From: Neodontobutis hainanensis
Taxonomy: Eukaryota; Chordata; Actinopteri; Gobiiformes; Odontobutidae
Direction of reading: 5' to 3'
Length of the DNA: 64,000 nucleotides
Assembly: GCA_024349245.1 (NCBI GenBank)
Contig: JALDNG010000041.1
Span: forward strand, 7,960,501-8,024,500
Shown piece by piece: positions 29,501-39,405 of this stretch. The notes beneath the pieces were generated by a model. It was given only the letters and a program-made list of their open reading frames with translations, was not told the DNA's origin and did not search any database. The number at the start of each line of letters is the position of its first letter. The first letter of the stretch is position 1. The position numbers were made by a program, and so were the translations under genes.

Positions 29501-32500
29501 GTGCCAACATCACGACAATGTCAGATGTATATTTAAAGCAAGTATTTGGGGTTAATAATAAAAATAAAAATAATAACTGTCGTGGTTGTCACAGCCACAC
29601 AAATACTCATCTGAAAAGTGATTGATGAATTTTGTAGGCACCGTTGTTGGTTTTTGAGAGTGAAATTCTAGGAGGATATATTTAAAATATGATCAAGGAA
29701 CCAATGGGGATCACTGACTTTTCATTTTTGTTTGGTTTTAAATGCTTTGCACTCTTTTTGTGAAGTCAATCTTAGTTTTTTTTTGCTTTAAAATTAGTTG
29801 GTGATCTTATAAAGGTGGAATCTGTAGTCAATCTGTATCTGCTCCTGTTAACGTTCTTTATGTATGTTTGTAACTGAATCCTCATGGCAGCTTAATATTT
29901 AATGTTGTTGTCACTTTCAAGTTCAATTCAAAATGGCCGCCTTCCAGTTGGTGATAGGGCGTGATCCCCATAGACTTTTTTGCTCAAGGCCCAGCCTGGG
30001 ATCCAAATTAAGTCTGCTGTATCCAAACTTTATTTGGAACAAACTCATTCACTTTTTATTTTTTGTGCATTGCAACAAAAGTTCAGATTATTTATGTTTT
30101 TTTTATGACGGAAACCCCAATTGTTAACATTTGCAGAAATTCAAAATAGCAGCAAAGACAGGTTTGGAAGAGATCATTTTTAGAGAGATAATTCTCCAAA
30201 AACAAATTAAACAGTGCAGAGTATGCATATTTTGTTGCAATTAAAAACAGCATCTGTTGTTGTATTTTAAAGCTTTGAAAAACATTGTTTAAAAGCAGAA
30301 CTGGGGCTACAAACCTTTGTTAATTAGTTTTTTCTCTCATTAATTGTCGCTGCAACACTGATGCTAAAAATATGCATTTGCACTGAAACAAAACTGAGAC
30401 GTTACAATGGTGTGTCTTTGTCTCGATGCAGAAAAGTGGTCCAAGAACTGAAGCCAGGACTCATTTAAAATACCTCTTTTGAAACATGCTCTATAATAAA
30501 GCCTGTAATTAACAAACCCTATTGTCTACTTTTATTTCGAAGATGTTATAAGAACATCTTATATACATTATTTCTGCTGTCTTGTAAGGAGCTGGCTTTT
30601 TTTACTTTTTGTTTTTTCCACCTGTCATAATGCACCAAAGTCCTGTTTCTTTTAGTCGACTGTGTTTTTGTGCTGCCATTCAGATGTCATTGCCACAGGG
30701 CTGGTTTAGAAATCTCTATTAATAAATTCTTTTGAACGAACAAAGCTCTGATTGAACCAGACTTTGAAAAACAAATGCTGAAAATAGACACATCTACAGT
30801 GTTTGTTTTTTGTCTCCTGGAGATTTAGGTGCGATCTCAGAATGTGGCGTAGACAAGCTGCTTCAACAGTTTTTATATTTTTGGTGAAAATTAAAAATGT
30901 ATTTGTTAGAACTTGTGTAAACAAAAAGCTATTTGTTTTTTGAATGGAAAGCAGCCAATGTAAAACTTCAACAAAGCTAAACAGTTTTATCTACCCTGCA
31001 GTCAACTCCACTGAGGACTCTCTTATAAATCCCTCGTCCAGGTAACTACTGGAGGGAAGTCTTTGATACAATATACAGTTCTGTAATAGTCCACATTTGC
31101 CTCATCAGAATCTACAATGGGACAAAGAATAGATTCTAATATGGGGACATTGCATTTTGCATAGGTTTATTCGGTTTGTTTCATTCACCTGAGCCTGTTT
31201 CTGTCACATTGGTTTCTTAACTGCTCTGTGAATAGCTCAGGGCAGACTCCGTAGTAGATGAGTAAGCACTGAAACAACAGAGTAATGAGGGTGAGTTCAC
31301 ACCAAAAGTGACTCGAGCAACTAAGGCGCCAGGTGAACATTCTTTTTCTATGCTGCTTGAGCAAGAGAGTGACACCTGATACGATCGACTCACATCCAGC
31401 GATTCGAGCTGGGATTTCAGTTGAGAGGAGCTTTATGCAAATGAGCACAAAACTGGAGCGGCTTGAACCTCCCACCTCCTGTCACTTGAATGAGAGCTAG
31501 TTAATAGAGTGAGCTGAGCTCAGGCAAGTCATTTAGTCTCTTTTGGTGTGAATCTACCCCAAGTGTGAGAAGATGGCTCCTTTCTGACATTAGTGGTTAT
31601 TCACTGGAGAAAGGCTAAATGAGTAGGCACATTTCTTTAGTGAATTCTACAAGTCTCCAAAAAAGCTTGTACTTTCTTGTCTTTTGCATCTCTGCAATGG
31701 CATGAGCAATGAGCAATGGAAACAAGCAGAAAGACAGGAGTGATGTTCAGGGATCAGCAAGAAATGAGCAAAGTTACTTTAACTGCAAAAACGGTCAACT
31801 TTTATCTGATAAAGCTCAACAACAACATCATTGACATTCCTAGCCATAGATCTACTGCAAGTCTGAGAAATACCACCAATGGTGCCAGAGCCGAGGGGGC
31901 AGGACCATTTACGGGTCATTAATTGCCACATGATTTCAAATTAAAAATGTATATGCACATCTATTACTGTGTATTTTTTAATACTGTGGCCTATTGCATA
32001 CCATTCATAACCCCATCTTATTTGTTAATTCATTTAAGTGCAGCTGGTGTTTATAAAAATAAAAATATATGATTACACACTTTTGATGTAACATCAAAAC
32101 ATCTAACCTATATGCTATGTGTCATTGTTGTTCTAAATGTACCTCTATCTGGCCTTCTTCTATCACTGATGTGTGTGCTTATGTGCCTTCCATTGTCATC
32201 TCTCACCTCCTCTTTCATCTCATTCCTTCTCAACACGCTCCACAGACTCATGGGAATCTGCACTCCTATGTTTTGTGGGTGAGTGTGACTCAGCTCTGCA
32301 TGGCTTCTCTCTCTTCTCTCCTCTTTCCCCTCACTTCACCGCCACAAGCACCCTCATCCACCATCCGCGAGCGCTCTCTCCGACAGCCCACATGATAAGA
32401 CTTCATGTGAAAAGTACCGCCTTAGTTGCGAACTAGAGCTCTTTAAACATAGAGTAATCAAGGAAGCATGCTTGTCTGAATGGAGTTTAATGAGCAGACT

Positions 32501-35500
32501 CTTCACTTTTCTTAAGATTGGGGTCTTGTTGTTTTGTAAATGCAGGCTGGCGACTAATTGTAGGGATGAAAGAAAGCCGTTTGTCCTATTTAAGGTTTCA
32601 TCTTAAGAGGACACTGTGGAACTGTGTGTGTACTGTGCAATTTACGATCAAACATTAAAGTTACACTCAGTGAATGGAATTTAAATATCAAAGTAAAAAG
32701 ATCTCGGCTTCTTTTTAATCAAAGGATACACAATTTAGCACCGTGAAGCCTTTAGAGCATGATGATTTTACAGTTTTTCTCATTTGCTAAGACACACTAA
32801 ATGAAACTGGGATCCGCTTGATCTTCAACATCACATTATTAGCACAGCAGAAGTCTTCTCTTGCAAAGGTTTTAACACTTTTTCATTTGTTTCACTCATT
32901 TTTCACACCCTTTTTCAAAACAGTTACCACAGATCTCATTGAAAGGCCCCAAACTCTATTGGATTCACTGTGTTGAACAAAAGAAAACAATCTATTCACA
33001 GCTGATAGAAACTACTTGCATAATTATAAATCTCTATGCACCTATGTGAAACTCATTTGCACAACTCTTCAATCAGCAATCAGTCCTCATCCATCTATAA
33101 AAGATGCCACCTCTGTGTTGCTATTTGCAAGCATGGATCAAAGAGGCCATAGGCACGGAAGGAGAGTAAGAGGCCATGGCAGAGGGGCCAGAGGAAGAGG
33201 AGTTTGTATGCGTGGTGGAGGAGCTGCAGCAGCAAAAGGACAAAATCAAGCTGAAGTTTCAAATGAAATTCGGGCAACAATTACTATTGACCATGCTGGA
33301 CAATGGGTCCAGCCCATTCTGAGTCGGAGCACTGTGGCATCTATTGTCAGGCTTTTTCGGAATAAGAACAGGTAATTCACAGTGTTTCTGTAATATATAC
33401 CACTGTGTATTTCAGCTTTACTGTATTGCCCTGTTAGCAGAACAAACTGTGTCTACAGTAATGCAGATGTTTTATCTTTCCCATTTTTTTGACTGTCATA
33501 CAGTAATGTCAATTTTGAATTTTGACATGCTTTTTGCTTTTACTTTGTAGAATCCACACATTGCCACACACTGGTGGCAGAGGAAAGATATTTACTAAAT
33601 GTGAAAGATAAAAGTATATATCTTTTTTTTTTTTTTTTTTTTTTTATAAAAGGTATTTCCACCCATAAGTTTCCTTTTGGTAGCTTTTTTTTTTCAGTAT
33701 CCATTTGAGTTTGTAAAGTATCATATTTCATATCGATGGCTGCATTTTGTATTTTGTTGTCCATTGTGTAATGATTGATTAAAAGAATAAATTCATTTGA
33801 CCACAAGTTGTGGTGTTTGATGGAAATATTTGCTTATGTTGCATGTTTTTAATGTTTTGTGAGTGTTAGAGCATTTTGCTAACAAAATGAGTCATTTTGG
33901 CCATTGAGCTTCAGTTTTATCCTGTGTGTTAACAGTTTTGAAAATGTGATGTCAGAGTGGGCAAATGTGTTTAAGCAATCGAGAAAAACTGTAATGACTA
34001 GCCTCTACAGGTGAGAAAGGGAGTGACTATTTTCCAGCAATTTCATTTTGTCTCTGGTTGATTTTGCCTCCATCTTTAGGTTTGCTTTCTAGAAAAAGTA
34101 ATATACTGTAGTATTTAAGGAACATGTCTTGTTTGCTGTTGTTTTATTGATGCTAATGATTTTGCTGATTCTTCTTTTGCAGTATAAGTCATGTTGGACC
34201 CATCTGTGAGAGCAGTCCGGCCAGTTCAGGCAGCGACAGGAGCAAGACTGATGACAGCAGGTAGGTCTTTCTCTTCTGCATGTTTGCTTTATTTACAATC
34301 ATATCAAGTGTAAAATACTGTATAACAAACCATGGCCTTGCAGAGACCAGAAAAGTGTAAACCAGGTTTGAGCTATTAGATTGACTTTGTCTCAAATCTA
34401 TTTGCTTCATGTCTTTATATGTCTTCTATCTTCTCCTGTCATTTGGAGTTTGAATTTTTTAAATCTCCTTATGAACCTAAGTTTTCATGTTTGTCAAATT
34501 TAAAAGAGTGCTTATTTGGACAATTCAATTGCAATGTGTGCCGCTTGACCTTGAATCGAGCAGCACACATTGCATCTGTGCTGCTTAATTCAATGTTCAT
34601 ACAAAATAAATGAGCAAAATTAGCTAATATTCTGGGACATTGCCGAGTTGCGCTGCTGCTGCTGTGCCTGGTCTAAATTGTTTTGACAAAAATGGCAATA
34701 AAATTGATCTGCCGAACATTTTACATTCAGTGGAATTGGCCTTAATCAGTGAAAAATGAATTAAAATGTAACTGTGCTCCTTCTTCCACAGCTCTGTTAG
34801 ACCTAACCTGGCAGAATAATGCTCTGACATTTATGTAAACCTCTACAACGTGCATAACCAGTTTGTGTTCTACAAGGAGAAATATACAAAATAAAACTCC
34901 TGTAGTATTGTACACTTTGGCCTTTGCCATTTAAATAGATTAACACTGATGTGGATGAATACTCTTTGGGACACCGTTATTACTTTTGTGAATTTCCCTA
35001 ATGCCATGTTGAAATATGTGACTAATTCCTCCCCAATAATACACTTTCACTCGAGACTGGGACCACTGGGATCTGCAATTAAAAGAGCAGAAGTAGAGTT
35101 ACTCATTAACTTTGACCGAGCTCTGACAAAAACAATGTCATGATTAAATTTGCAAAGCAGCGTGAGGCAAATGAACAGTGGAACAAAGGCTTGATTGAAT
35201 TTTTAATACTGCATGTTACTGCATGCATACTGTAGTCTGTTGGGTTGCATGTTATAATAATAATGGATTGGATTTATATAGAGCTTTATAAGGATCTCAA
35301 AGCGCTTTATAGAGTCCATTATTTATTCACTCCACAGTCACACACTGGAGGTGGAAACGTGGCAGCCATTTTGACCCTACGGAAAATTATATAGGGGACC
35401 TCTGGCCATAGGGTTTGCCCAGGGCCCCATCAATTCTGTCAGCAGCCCTGTCAACAGCTGGACAATTGGATTATGGATAAACTATTTTATACAAATTTTG

Positions 35501-36721
35501 TATCCAATGGTTAATAATCTTATAATGTTTATTTTTACCTAATGCATTTGAATTCTTTTCTTTACTGTCACTTTGTTACCATGGCAACCGGGTCAATGTC
35601 ACTGAAAGATGAAAAAAACTAACCTGTCACATTTATAGATTACTTCAATTATGTGCAAATATACCCCATAAATCATTTCTGAAAACCAATTTATTTATTT
35701 ATGTTGTTGTTAATTATGTTCAGTTATTTACATCATTACAGTACATACATAATTTATAGAAGTAGTGTATTTTATTTTGATTTATGAGCCTCTCCGACTG
35801 GATCTACGTATTTAAATTTTTATAACTTTTTTCTGTGTAGTTTGTATTTTCAAACTGCCGACTTGTGCTTTTTCTTTTGGTCTGATAATGGAATTCAATT
35901 TGACTGCAGACTCTTGGAGCAGTACAAGATTGATTTTTGTGAGTTTGTAAAATAACAAATCTTAACCAGGGAATAAAATCTCTACATAAGTTCCACTTGT
36001 AGTAGTTGAGGTGGTATTTTACTCAAGTAATACTTTTCTTGAGTACTTCTATTTTTAAAAATACTTTAATACCATATAATGGATTTTGACACCTTTTCCC
36101 ACACACCTGATAATACTGCCTTATGTCTGTGGATTGTTGTTTTTAGCCTTTGTTCTTTAGAGTTTTATCACTCCATTGAAGAGGCAGGAAATGCATTATT
36201 GCATATACATTTAGTTTTGATATTATAGTGACATTTGCCATGATTTAGTGAATGGATGCATAACCATTGGTGTCTCAGTCTTCTGTTCTTTTGCAATATA
36301 CAGTATTTATGGGATGTAAATGAAACAGGATTCGAAGATAAAGGAGTTTGGAGCAAAATTGTCCTGAAAAAAAACTATGTTAATGACTTAATCTGAAGTT
36401 CTCTTTGCAACATGAACACCACTGAAGGCTCAAAAAGTGAGCGGAGCTTACTATTTAGGTGCTTGGTTTTATTAGTCAACCAGAAGTAGTAAATAATCAT
36501 GTGTTATTCAGTGTTTACAGAGGGGGGGTTAATACAGATTTTGTACTCCAGTAAGTGTTGACTGCTGCAGTAAATAAACAGTTGTAGAGTACAACCATAA
36601 ACAGCATATTTTTCTTTTCAACAGGCCCGTGTCCTGGGCCGATTTCCTAAAGGAGAGTGCCATCTACATTGTGGCTGCCCGTCCCAATAGTTCTGCCATG
36701 CACATCCGAATGCCTCTATAG
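13778..36721 (+). CDS. phf24: PHD finger protein 24 (GINIP), seven coding exons
   Basis: Coding exons: 13778-14200, 18060-18245, 25050-25128, 25841-26043, 28181-28347, 34183-34260 and 36625-36721. All have GT-AG borders and join in frame to 1,233 nt (410 aa plus stop), close to the roughly 400 aa of mammalian PHF24. A C4HC3 PHD zinc finger spans residues 148-203: Cys148, 151, 162, 165, His170, Cys173, 200 and 203. Downstream are two EF-hand-like segments: a degenerate one at about 270-281 and a canonical loop at 320-331 (DLDKDGVITRVE). The N-terminus MGVLMS fits the N-myristoylation pattern, which suggests membrane attachment (inference). In mammals the protein, also called GINIP or KIAA1045, binds active G-alpha-i and tunes inhibitory GPCR signalling in neurons. 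Residues of about 50-100 are a Glu-rich, probably disordered linker. The identity is firm: the start, PHD finger, ISHVGPI segment and C-terminal AARPNS segment all match the family. Confidence 0.97.
14398..14580 (+). mobile_element. tRNA-derived SINE
   Basis: A degraded tRNA-like head (TTGGTTCACCTGGT... then GATTCGATTATC) is followed by a pyrimidine-rich body (CCTCTCTCTCACC, TTTCCTGTCTGTC) and the tail TATCCAATAAAGGCAAAAAG. This is the arrangement of a very common teleost SINE. The copy ends in the (TA)n microsatellite at 14547-14572. A diverged relative is at about 18826-18980. Confidence 0.7.
14547..14572. repeat. (TA)13 microsatellite
   Basis: Thirteen uninterrupted TA units at the 3' end of the SINE in phf24 intron 1. 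Confidence 0.95.
15841..15960 (+). repeat. Fragment of the Leu/Ser-tRNA-headed SINE family
   Basis: Contains 'ggtactccagcttccc', 'catgcatagatcaattgg' and 'tctaaaattgcc', which match the middle of the repeat whose near-complete copies are at 18410-18712 (minus) and 28809-29095 (plus). It lacks both the head and the 'gtccagggtgtacc' tail. Confidence 0.6.
18060..18245 (+). CDS. phf24: phf24 coding exon 2 (PHD finger)
   Basis: Residues 142-203, 186 nt, phase 0 on both sides. All eight zinc ligands of the PHD finger lie in this one exon (Cys148 to Cys203), which makes it a domain-sized exon. The motifs CDVCEVW, CRICTRVFHDGC and WSCYYC are visible. Confidence 0.96.
18410..18712 (-). mobile_element. 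SINE with tRNA-Leu/Ser-like head, near full length
   Basis: On the minus strand it begins with a tRNA-like head carrying an A box-like TGGCAGAGGGGT and a B box-like GTTCAAACCCCGG. Next come 'gtaggttctctccaggtactcc', a middle segment, and the tail that includes 'tggccactgtcc'. Partial copies of the same family occur at 15841, 22608, 23866, 28809, 52495, 55805, 56083 and 58470. Confidence 0.72.
18826..18980 (+). repeat. Diverged tRNA-derived SINE
   Basis: A head resembling a tRNA ('ggtgcttgaccagatggagcg') with a B box-like 'gtttgaatcccaa' is followed by a pyrimidine-rich stretch, as in the SINE at 14398-14580. It is more decayed. Confidence 0.5.
22608..22710 (+). repeat. 3' tail of the Leu/Ser-tRNA-headed SINE
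   Basis: Matches only the tail of the family ('gttgtccaggatgtactccgcctcag', 'gggatagtctccag') and ends in AATGAATGAATGAG. 5'-truncated. Confidence 0.65.
23274..23498 (+). mobile_element. tRNA-derived SINE, near full length
   Basis: The head has a perfect Pol III A box (TAGCTCAGTGGG, 23283-23294) and B box (GGTTCGATTCC, 23327-23337). It is followed by the 'tgtccttgggcaagacactt' body, a 'cgctttggataaaagcg' hairpin and an AATG/AAATGT-rich tail. A minus-strand relative is at 39214-39405 and a decayed one at 48437-48535. The head is not a functional tRNA gene, because the acceptor stem does not close and no terminator follows directly. Confidence 0.85.
23866..24475 (+). repeat. Leu/Ser-tRNA-headed SINE split by an insertion
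   Basis: The SINE body runs from 23866 to 24002, is interrupted at GCCACTGTCCAG, and resumes at 24409 with a second copy, GCCATTGTCCAG, followed by the usual tail 'ggtgtaccccgcctcagg' to 24475. The interruption is the inverted-repeat element at 24003-24408. Confidence 0.8.
24003..24408. mobile_element. Inverted-repeat element (MITE) nested in a SINE
   Basis: It starts AGGTGTAAAGTACTTGAGTA and ends with the near-inverse TACTCTTTACACCT. It is 406 bp long, has no coding capacity and is rich in 'acttgagtaaa / tttactcaagt' motifs. The host SINE sequence GCCA(C/T)TGTCCAG is duplicated on both sides. A related fragment lies near 36010-36060. Confidence 0.75.
25050..25128 (+). CDS. phf24: phf24 coding exon 3
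   Basis: Residues 204-229 plus the first base of codon 230. Encodes DNLNLLLTEEEMYSLMETF, which matches the stretch just after the PHD finger in the family. The donor GTCAGC at 25129 is less perfect than the others, but the junction restores the frame with the acceptor at 25840. Confidence 0.94.
25129..25840 (+). other. phf24: phf24 intron 3
   Basis: Phase-1 intron of 712 bp, AT-rich, with a CCTGTGTAG acceptor. No repeat family or RNA gene is recognised. Confidence 0.9.
25841..26043 (+). CDS. phf24: phf24 coding exon 4
   Basis: Residues 230-297. Carries an acidic helix (DEQEEEVLAQFAALDPEKK) and a degenerate EF-hand-like segment at 270-281 that has the Gly and Ile positions but Lys where a calcium ligand would be expected. 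The donor is GTAAAT. Confidence 0.95.
26044..28180 (+). other. phf24: phf24 intron 4
   Basis: Phase-0 intron of about 2.1 kb with acceptor TTTTCTGCAG. I see no transposon with definable ends and no other gene. Confidence 0.88.
28181..28347 (+). CDS. phf24: phf24 coding exon 5 (EF-hand)
   Basis: Residues 298-352 plus two bases of codon 353. Contains the canonical 12-residue EF-hand loop D320-L-D-K-D-G-V-I-T-R-V-E331, with acidic ligands at loop positions 1, 3, 5 and 12 and Gly at 6. Confidence 0.96.
28809..29095 (+). mobile_element. SINE with tRNA-Leu/Ser-like head
   Basis: Begins with 'tgcacgtggcagagtggtta' (an A box-like TGGCAGAGTGG), then 'ctgtgggtactctccgggta', 'aatctaaagtgtccctag', and the tail 'ggccactgtccagggtgta'. 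The middle of the tRNA-like head appears deleted: 'gttccagat' runs directly into 'gagtccagtg'. Confidence 0.7.
31289..31560. mobile_element. Inverted-repeat MITE
   Basis: The left end GGGTGAGTTCACACCAAAAG and the right end CTTTTGGTGTGAATCTACCC are near-perfect inverses of about 20 bp. The 272-bp element has no coding capacity, consistent with an hAT-like non-autonomous element. I could not find a clean target duplication next to the ends. Confidence 0.75.
33133..33611 (+). pseudogene. Truncated transposase gene, two exons
   Basis: Exon A is 33133-33371. It begins MDQRGHRHGRRVRGHGRGAR (an Arg/Gly-rich lead) and ends with a helix-turn-helix-like VQPILSRSTVASIVRLFRNK. A GTAATT donor follows. 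Exon B starts at 33551 after TTTGTAG and continues in frame as RIHTLPHTGGRGKIFTK before a stop at 33609-33611. The Arg/Gly-rich start, the DNA-binding segment and the GGRG(K/R) motif are what I expect of the N-terminal third of fish IS630/Tc1-like transposases. The DDE domain is missing. The splice is predicted by eye. It would give about 99 residues, perhaps a free DNA-binding domain. Confidence 0.65.
33623..33645. repeat. Poly-T run
   Basis: 23 consecutive T inside the transposon in phf24 intron 5, just downstream of the transposase stop codon. Confidence 0.95.
34183..34260 (+). CDS. phf24: phf24 coding exon 6
   Basis: Residues 353-378 plus two bases of codon 379. Encodes ISHVGPICESSPASSGSDRS, with the ISHVGPI motif conserved in the family and a Ser-rich tail. 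Donor GTAGGT. Confidence 0.95.
34261..36624 (+). other. phf24: phf24 intron 6
   Basis: Phase-2 intron of about 2.4 kb. Around 35260-35460 there is a repeat-like segment ('tatatagagctttataagga', 'caaagcgctttatagag') of a kind common in fish. Around 36010-36060 is a fragment resembling the MITE of intron 2 ('ttttactcaagtaatac'). No other gene is seen. Confidence 0.85.
36625..36721 (+). CDS. phf24: phf24 coding exon 7 and stop
   Basis: Residues 379-410. Encodes VSWADFLKESAIYIVAARPN and the C-terminal end; stop TAG at 36719-36721. The conserved AARPNS segment confirms the correct frame. Confidence 0.96.
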
Positions 36722-38530
36722 TCAAGGAGCCACAGCTGCACTGAGCAGAAGGAAAGGGGGAGACGGGTAGAGGACGCAGCCTACAGTTGACAGACAGTCG
36801 GACAGAGATAGACTTGATGACACCACTAAGGAACCTGCTCATCGAACAGAATGAAGCGCCAAGAGACAGCGGATCAAGCCATCGAGCAATTCTCTCCTCC
36901 TCTGCATCACCTCAACAACCGCACACTGACGACACACACGCTGACTGATGTACTGACGTAGAAGTGACAGCAGCTGTCACCCGCTCCGACTCGCAAACCT
37001 GACAGCCTCCGACATGTGAGAAGTCGGACGAAGAAGACAATCACCCACACAAGACTAGTCTGTCGGTTAGCAGGGCTTCTGAAACTCTGGTAATGGAGAT
37101 AAATAACAAGAGACGAAGCTTACAGTCTGATCTTAATGGCACATAATTTATGCTCTGTTCTTCTGCTTGATGAATACGTCTCTTCATGTGTCAGCGTACC
37201 TCTTCCTTTGGCTCTCTTCATATTTTAATAATAGTTCTTGTAAAGGGTCTGTGGTGCCATTTGACTTTAAAGGGATACTTTTTATAAGGAGGATCTACAG
37301 TATGGTTGAAGCTGGGTCACTTTTAAGAAGCAGACAGGAGCAGGGGGAAATCTGGACTGTAGTAAACTGGGTCAACTAAAATGCTAATTTAATATCATTT
37401 AAAGCAGTCGTTCTCATCTTGAGGGTGGTGAGTTGTGAAGTGTGTGGTTTAGAAAAAAATAGGTCATGAGTAAATGATCACAATAAAATGGGTCCCAAGT
37501 TAAGACCAGTTGAGAACCACCACAGTACAAAATAAAAAAAAACATATATTTTCATCATGGTTAAGGCTACATGACCTTAACACTTAATCTAGGCTTTATT
37601 AGCATGGATTTTAAAAGATGTGTCCAGAAACTTTGGTCAATAAGATACTTGCATGTATCAAGGTTTTGAGTTACCTGAACACTATTGTAAGATAAAATTG
37701 ATCAATTTTGGCAATGTATTTATGCGATGTTTAACAAGGTTGAGATAATTGCACAATTGCATACGGTCTAATGTTTAAATCATAGATAGAGACAGAGCTA
37801 GGAGTTTGAGTGAGACCCCAAAATTCAGTTGGATGTATCCTGTCAGCCTCTTCAGATTATGGAAACAATCTAATGCTTGTAATATATGTTAGCGTGTTAA
37901 AACAATATTACAAAATTTTAGACTATCCCTTTAACTCACTACACAAAGGCAAATCCACAGTTGGGACACACTGACAAGTGGTAGGACTTCTGAAAGGGCA
38001 TTATCTTTACAAGTGTTTTTCTCAGAACATGAATTATAACACGGGACAGAAAGCTGTCAACGTACATAGTATTATATGGGAACTGCTTTTCACGCCAGAA
38101 TAAATTATTATGCATTACAAAAACTGTATTTATTCCTGTATTCCTCTGAAGTACCCTCTGTTCCTCTCATCCTGTTCCTCTGAAGTACTAAAATGTGAAA
38201 ATGGACATTAATGAAAGCTAACCCAGTATGTGATATGTATATATACTGCCACATAGTATCTTTTGTTTTCCATGTTGTGCTCTCATAGCTGAACTCTTAC
38301 AAGGCGAAAACATCCGAGTCCTTGTTCTGGTGTCATTATTTGCACTGTGAGATTGAAAAACAGAGGAAGCGGTGTAGTCTCTAATGAGTTAAAGAAAGAC
38401 AATGGGAGATGGTGCAAAGGATTGAATGCATCCCTTGTTAATATGCCTAAGCACTGTTAAACTGTATAGAAAATGTGATGGCAAATATGTAATGTTGATT
38501 AAAGATTAAAATGCACACAAAGCTGGCCCT
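36722..38530 (+). other. phf24: Probable phf24 3' UTR
   Basis: There is no coding sequence. Two overlapping-range ATTAAA signals lie at 38498-38503 and 38505-38510, and an AATAAA at 38643-38648; any of these could define the transcript end. The extent is inferred. A short inverted-repeat element lies within it at 37405-37524. Confidence 0.45.
37405..37524. mobile_element. Small hAT-like inverted-repeat element
   Basis: The left end CAGTCGTTCTCATCTTG and the right end TTGAGAACCACCACAG are inverted versions of each other with a few mismatches. They resemble the CAGTGGTTCTCA ends of hAT elements. It is only 120 bp and non-coding. Confidence 0.6.
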
Positions 38531-39213
38531 AGATTCACTGCAACACTTAGATGTTTCTAATATAGTGTACCATTTGATATGCTGGGTTTGTATGGTTATG
38601 CCAGTTGAGTCTTGTTAGACTGGAGATATGTCACAGCGCTGAAATAAATGCATGGCATTTACCTCCTTCTGGAGATTTACAGCCTCGTGTCTTTTCTCAA
38701 TGCAAGTCTTTCGGCTCCCAAGCGTGACGGAAAACATCCGGCTGAATAAATAGACAGTGCAGTGTGAAAGAACAGTTGTAACAAATTCAAGTTCGCCACA
38801 TAAATTACAAACAAATGACATTAGGGAATAGTGTTATGGAAAAGTAAAAAGCTGTAAAGTACATTTCAGTATCATACGCCACAATGTCATGATTTGATCT
38901 TCTAAAAGTCGATAAAACACTGAGTTATGGGGCAATAACTTTGACTTGCTCCTGCCATATATTGCCATGAAACAAATTGGATGTAACAAATATATCCTCA
39001 GAGTACAAAGTTACAGTAAGTCTTTTGTTAAAGACAGCTAAAAAATCATCTGCAAATTCTCAAATATGTAGTTATTTGTGCGTTTCTATTAAGATATAAT
39101 TTCTTTGACTTTTTTAATTGGCTAACTCAACTTCAACTCTATTCCCAAGGCCATCCCAGGACACACTGAAGAGACCAGAGTGTCCTGTCTATGTCTTTCA
39201 TCTGGCCTGGATA

Positions 39214-39405
39214 TTTACATTTACATTTATTCATTTAGCAGACGCTTTTATCCAAAGCAACTTACATTGTTCTACAGTAATTACCAGTGTTACAGCCACT
39301 GGAGGCAAGGTGGGTTAAGTGTCTTGCCCAAGGACACAACAACAGTATGAACTGTGGGGAGAGCGGGAATCGAACCAACTACCTTCGGGTTGAAAGACAA
39401 CTGCG
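39214..39405 (-). mobile_element. tRNA-derived SINE, 5'-truncated
   Basis: On the minus strand it matches the SINE at 23274-23498 from the anticodon-arm region ('tttcaacccgaaggtagttgg') through the B box, the 'cttgggcaagacacttaacc' body and the 'tttggataaaagcgtctgc' part, to an AAATGTAAATGTAAAT tail. The A box end is missing. Confidence 0.85.

Larger units (their letters stand above)
32771..33991 (+). mobile_element. Shortened Tc1/mariner-IS630-type transposon with a split transposase 5' part
   Basis: The left end CAGTTTTTCTCATTTGCTAA follows TA (32769-32770). The right end, with inverse complement CAGTTTTTCTCGATTGCTTA, precedes TA (33992-33993). The repeats match over roughly 27 bp and the target is TA. 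The 1,221-bp element carries the first coding exon and a short second exon of its transposase, then a poly-T run (33623-33645) and non-coding DNA. The catalytic part is absent, so it is non-autonomous. Confidence 0.82.
28348..34182 (+). other. phf24: phf24 intron 5
   Basis: Phase-2 intron of 5.8 kb. It contains a near-complete SINE (28809-29095), an inverted-repeat element (31289-31560), and a shortened Tc1/mariner-IS630-type transposon (32771-33991) whose right end lies about 190 bp before the next exon. Confidence 0.88.

Noticed and set aside
32117..32436. Two overlapping open frames of 87-92 codons in phf24 intron 5
   Set aside because: Pyrimidine-rich low-complexity sequence. Neither frame resembles a protein or has splice support.
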